NCBI GenBank assembly: GCA_031255815.1
Contig: JAIRRU010000263.1
Span: 1 to 7,055 of the forward strand
Direction: 5' to 3'
Length of the DNA stretch: 7,055 nt
Source: Treponema sp.
GTDB taxonomy: Bacteria; Spirochaetota; Spirochaetia; Treponematales; Breznakiellaceae
A model generated the notes under the pieces. That model worked only from the letters and a program-made list of their open reading frames with translations. It did no database searches and was not told the DNA's origin. Shown one piece after another: positions 5,584-7,055 of the stretch (its first letter is position 1; each line of letters starts with the position of its first letter). A program made the position numbers and the translations under genes.

Positions 5584-6872
5584 TACAATTAGTATCGCGG
5601 CCCGAATACGAAGAAAGAACAGCCGCCACAAGGGATAGCCGCATGGCCTGGTGGCGGGAAGCCCGGTTCGGCATGTTTGTACACTTCGGCCTTTACTCCG
5701 TCCTGGGCCGCCATGAATGGGCCATGGCGGAAGAGAATTGGCCGGTGGAGGAATACGAAAGACTCGCCAGCAATTTTAAACCCCAGGCGGAGGCCCCCCG
5801 GATGTGGGCGCGCCTGGCCAAGGCCGCGGGAATGAAGTACATGGTACTGACCACCCGCCATCACGAAGGCTTCAGCCTCTGGGATTCCCGGGTGAATCCC
5901 TACAACAGCGTGAATTACGGCCCCAAGCGGGACATCGTGCGGGAGTATGTGGAAGCCTGCCGGGACTACGGCCTGCGCATAGGTTTCTATTCCTCCCTCA
6001 TGGACTGGCATCACCCCGACGGGGCCGCGGCGGCCTACGACAGCGCGGCCCGCAAACGGTTCACCGATTATATCTACGCCCTCAACGAGGAACTCCTTAC
6101 CAACTACGGTAAGATAGATATACTGTGGTATGATGTGTCCCGCCCCATGGAAAGCTTTGAGGGCTGGAATTCCCTGGAGATGAACCAGCGGCTCCGGGCC
6201 CTGCAGCCGGATATCATCATCAACAACCGGAGCAAACTGAACGAGGATTTCGGCACCCCCGAAGAACGCATTACAGCGGAACAGGACCGGGACTGGGAAT
6301 CCTGCATGACCTATAACGGCATTAGCTGGGGCTATGTGGATTCCTCCCAGGTAGGCCCCTACAGTTACAACGCCCCTCAGATTTTACGGATGCTGGCCCG
6401 GTGCGCCGGAGGGGGCGGCAACCTCCTCCTCAACATCGGCCCCGCCCCGGACGGTTTTGTGCCCCTTGAAGCGGTAGGCCCCCTCAGCGTTGTGGGGAAG
6501 TGGCTGGAAAAACACGGCGAATGCGCCTACGGCAAAATTATCCGCAACAAAAGCTGGGGCGTGGGAAGCGGCCTCTGTTCGCTCACAAAAAAGGGGAACA
6601 CGGCCTACCTCTGGAACTGGATATGGCCGCCGGACGACGAACTCATTGCCGCCGGTTTTGTAAGCAAACTCAAGTCGGCGCGGATCCTTGGGACGGGAAG
6701 GGAGCTCTCGTTTAGCCAGGAGAAGTACCGCATCATATTCCGGAATCTTCCCCGGGACGACCGCGACACCATAGCGGGGGTAAGCGTTTTCGCGCTGGAG
6801 TTTGAAAGCGAACCTGAAACGCTGGGATTTGCCATGACCCCCCACATGAACATCGGCCGTATTTATCCGTGA
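5580..6872 (+). CDS. GH29 alpha-L-fucosidase, cytoplasmic
   Basis: This 430-residue enzyme is predicted to release L-fucose from the non-reducing end of oligosaccharides by the retaining GH29 mechanism. Landmarks in order are W-W-R-E-A-R-F-G-M-F-V-H-F-G-L-Y-S (24-40, H35 in the sugar pocket), T-T-R-H-H-E-G-F-S-L-W-D-S (91-103, H94 and H95), Y-S-S-L-M-D-W-H-H-P-D (137-147), I-D-I-L-W-Y-D (179-185) with D185 the expected nucleophile, W-E-S-C-M-T with W239-E240 and the W-G-Y at 250-252, and G-G-N-L-L-L-N-I-G-P-A-P-D-G (279-292). The acid/base residue varies across the family; E240 and E234 are candidates. A short beta-rich C-terminal domain follows from about 318. There is no signal peptide, so it should act on imported sugar. 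The ATG overlaps the stop codon of the binding-protein gene (ATGA), with AAGGGGAG just upstream, which implies coupled translation. It is at the short end for the family and has no added carbohydrate-binding module. Confidence 0.93.
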   Translation: MIQLVSRPEYEERTAATRDSRMAWWREARFGMFVHFGLYSVLGRHEWAMAEENWPVEEYERLASNFKPQAEAPRMWARLAKAAGMKYMVLTTRHHEGFSLWDSRVNPYNSVNYGPKRDIVREYVEACRDYGLRIGFYSSLMDWHHPDGAAAAYDSAARKRFTDYIYALNEELLTNYGKIDILWYDVSRPMESFEGWNSLEMNQRLRALQPDIIINNRSKLNEDFGTPEERITAEQDRDWESCMTYNGISWGYVDSSQVGPYSYNAPQILRMLARCAGGGGNLLLNIGPAPDGFVPLEAVGPLSVVGKWLEKHGECAYGKIIRNKSWGVGSGLCSLTKKGNTAYLWNWIWPPDDELIAAGFVSKLKSARILGTGRELSFSQEKYRIIFRNLPRDDRDTIAGVSVFALEFESEPETLGFAMTPHMNIGRIYP

Positions 6873-6876
6873 TATT

Positions 6877-6929
6877 CCTCCCGGCGGCAGGCCGCGCCGC
6901 AGGCCCGGCCCGGCCGCCTGCCGGGGAGG
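6877..6929 (+). terminator. Long GC-rich hairpin after the fucosidase gene
   Basis: It starts four bases after the fucosidase stop codon. CCTCCC (6877-6882) pairs with GGGAGG (6924-6929), and GGCAGGC (6886-6892) pairs with GCCTGCC (6916-6922), separated by a small unequal internal loop. The 23-base apical part is itself almost all G and C. No T-run follows, so a classic intrinsic terminator is not certain. An mRNA 3'-end stabilising stem or a dispersed repeat is equally possible. Confidence 0.5.
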
Positions 6930-6939
6930 CGTATTCATT

Positions 6940-7046
6940 GGACTTGTTCAATAACCCGGTTGGTTATCGAACAAGTCCTTGCAAAATGCTCCGCATTTTG
7001 CTGCTTTTTAGCGGAAGTTGTTTAAAAACTGAGGTTTTTAAACAAC
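6940..7046 (-). repeat. Three-hairpin composite repeat, copy R2, inverted relative to R1
   Basis: In + strand order the palindromes are hairpin C (6940-6978), GGACTTGTTC against GAACAAGTCC plus an inner six pairs and one A-C mismatch (6950 and 6968) around loop CGGTT; hairpin B (6981-7001), nine perfect pairs around TCC; and hairpin A (7017-7046), 13 perfect pairs around TGAG. The order is the reverse of R1, and the A-B spacer is again 15 bases. Read on the - strand, the single mismatch becomes a G-U pair, and loops A (CTCA), B (GGA) and C (AACCG) match those of R1 (TTCA, GGG, AGCCG). The element may continue a little beyond the window end. Confidence 0.88.
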
Positions 7047-7055
7047 TCTATTAAT

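Noticed and set aside
463..7046. Inverted repeats of an insertion sequence or composite transposon
   Set aside because: No transposase or recombinase is present between them and no target duplication is visible; the copies are also diverged. Kept only as one possibility under the repeat finding.
6869..7054. A 61-codon + strand open frame after the fucosidase gene
   Set aside because: It runs through the GC-rich hairpin and repeat R2 and has no independent support.

Overview
The window is bacterial accessory or metabolic DNA, GC-rich in the genes and more AT-rich in the gaps. It looks most like a spirochaete, perhaps a gut Treponema relative. This rests on the style of the secreted solute-binding protein (N-terminus ending in an A-G-S-Q segment with no lipobox) and on elaborate palindromic intergenic repeats. 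It is an impression, not a proof, and no marker gene is present to settle it.

Layout, all genes on the + strand: (1) the 3' end of a HAD-superfamily phosphatase (to 356). (2) A 434-base gene-free stretch (357-790) holding a GC-rich hairpin, a composite three-hairpin repeat (R1, 463-564), a possible sigma70-type promoter and a run of consecutive potential helices that could be a structured leader. (3) A tightly packed two-gene unit: a PfkB sugar kinase fused to a HAD phosphatase (791-2716), then with zero spacing a deoxyhypusine-synthase-fold protein (2717-3844) whose alignment places a serine where deoxyhypusine synthase has its catalytic lysine. (4) A 173-base gap with a hairpin over the stop codon, an AT-rich promoter-like stretch and a 15-base tandem repeat that runs into the ribosome binding site. 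(5) A second coupled pair: a secreted ABC-type sugar-binding protein of the LplA/YtcQ kind (4018-5583, GTG start) overlapping by ATGA a cytoplasmic GH29 alpha-L-fucosidase (5580-6872). (6) A strong GC-rich hairpin (6877-6929), then a second copy of the three-hairpin repeat (R2, 6940-7046) in the opposite orientation.

How the genes may work together: the binding protein probably captures a fucosylated oligosaccharide outside the cell and passes it to ABC permeases that are not in this window. The fucosidase, which has no signal peptide, would then remove fucose inside. The kinase-phosphatase fusion and the DHS-fold protein look like consecutive steps on a phosphorylated sugar or related metabolite. 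Their substrate cannot be read from the sequence, and a link to fucose is only suggested by proximity.

The two points most worth following are the repeat and the DHS-fold protein. In the repeat, the two diverged copies keep all three stems through compensatory base-pair changes, and every non-Watson-Crick pair is a G-U when read in one particular orientation. This points to selection on an RNA. The DHS-fold protein is an apparently repurposed enzyme translated directly behind a kinase-phosphatase fusion.
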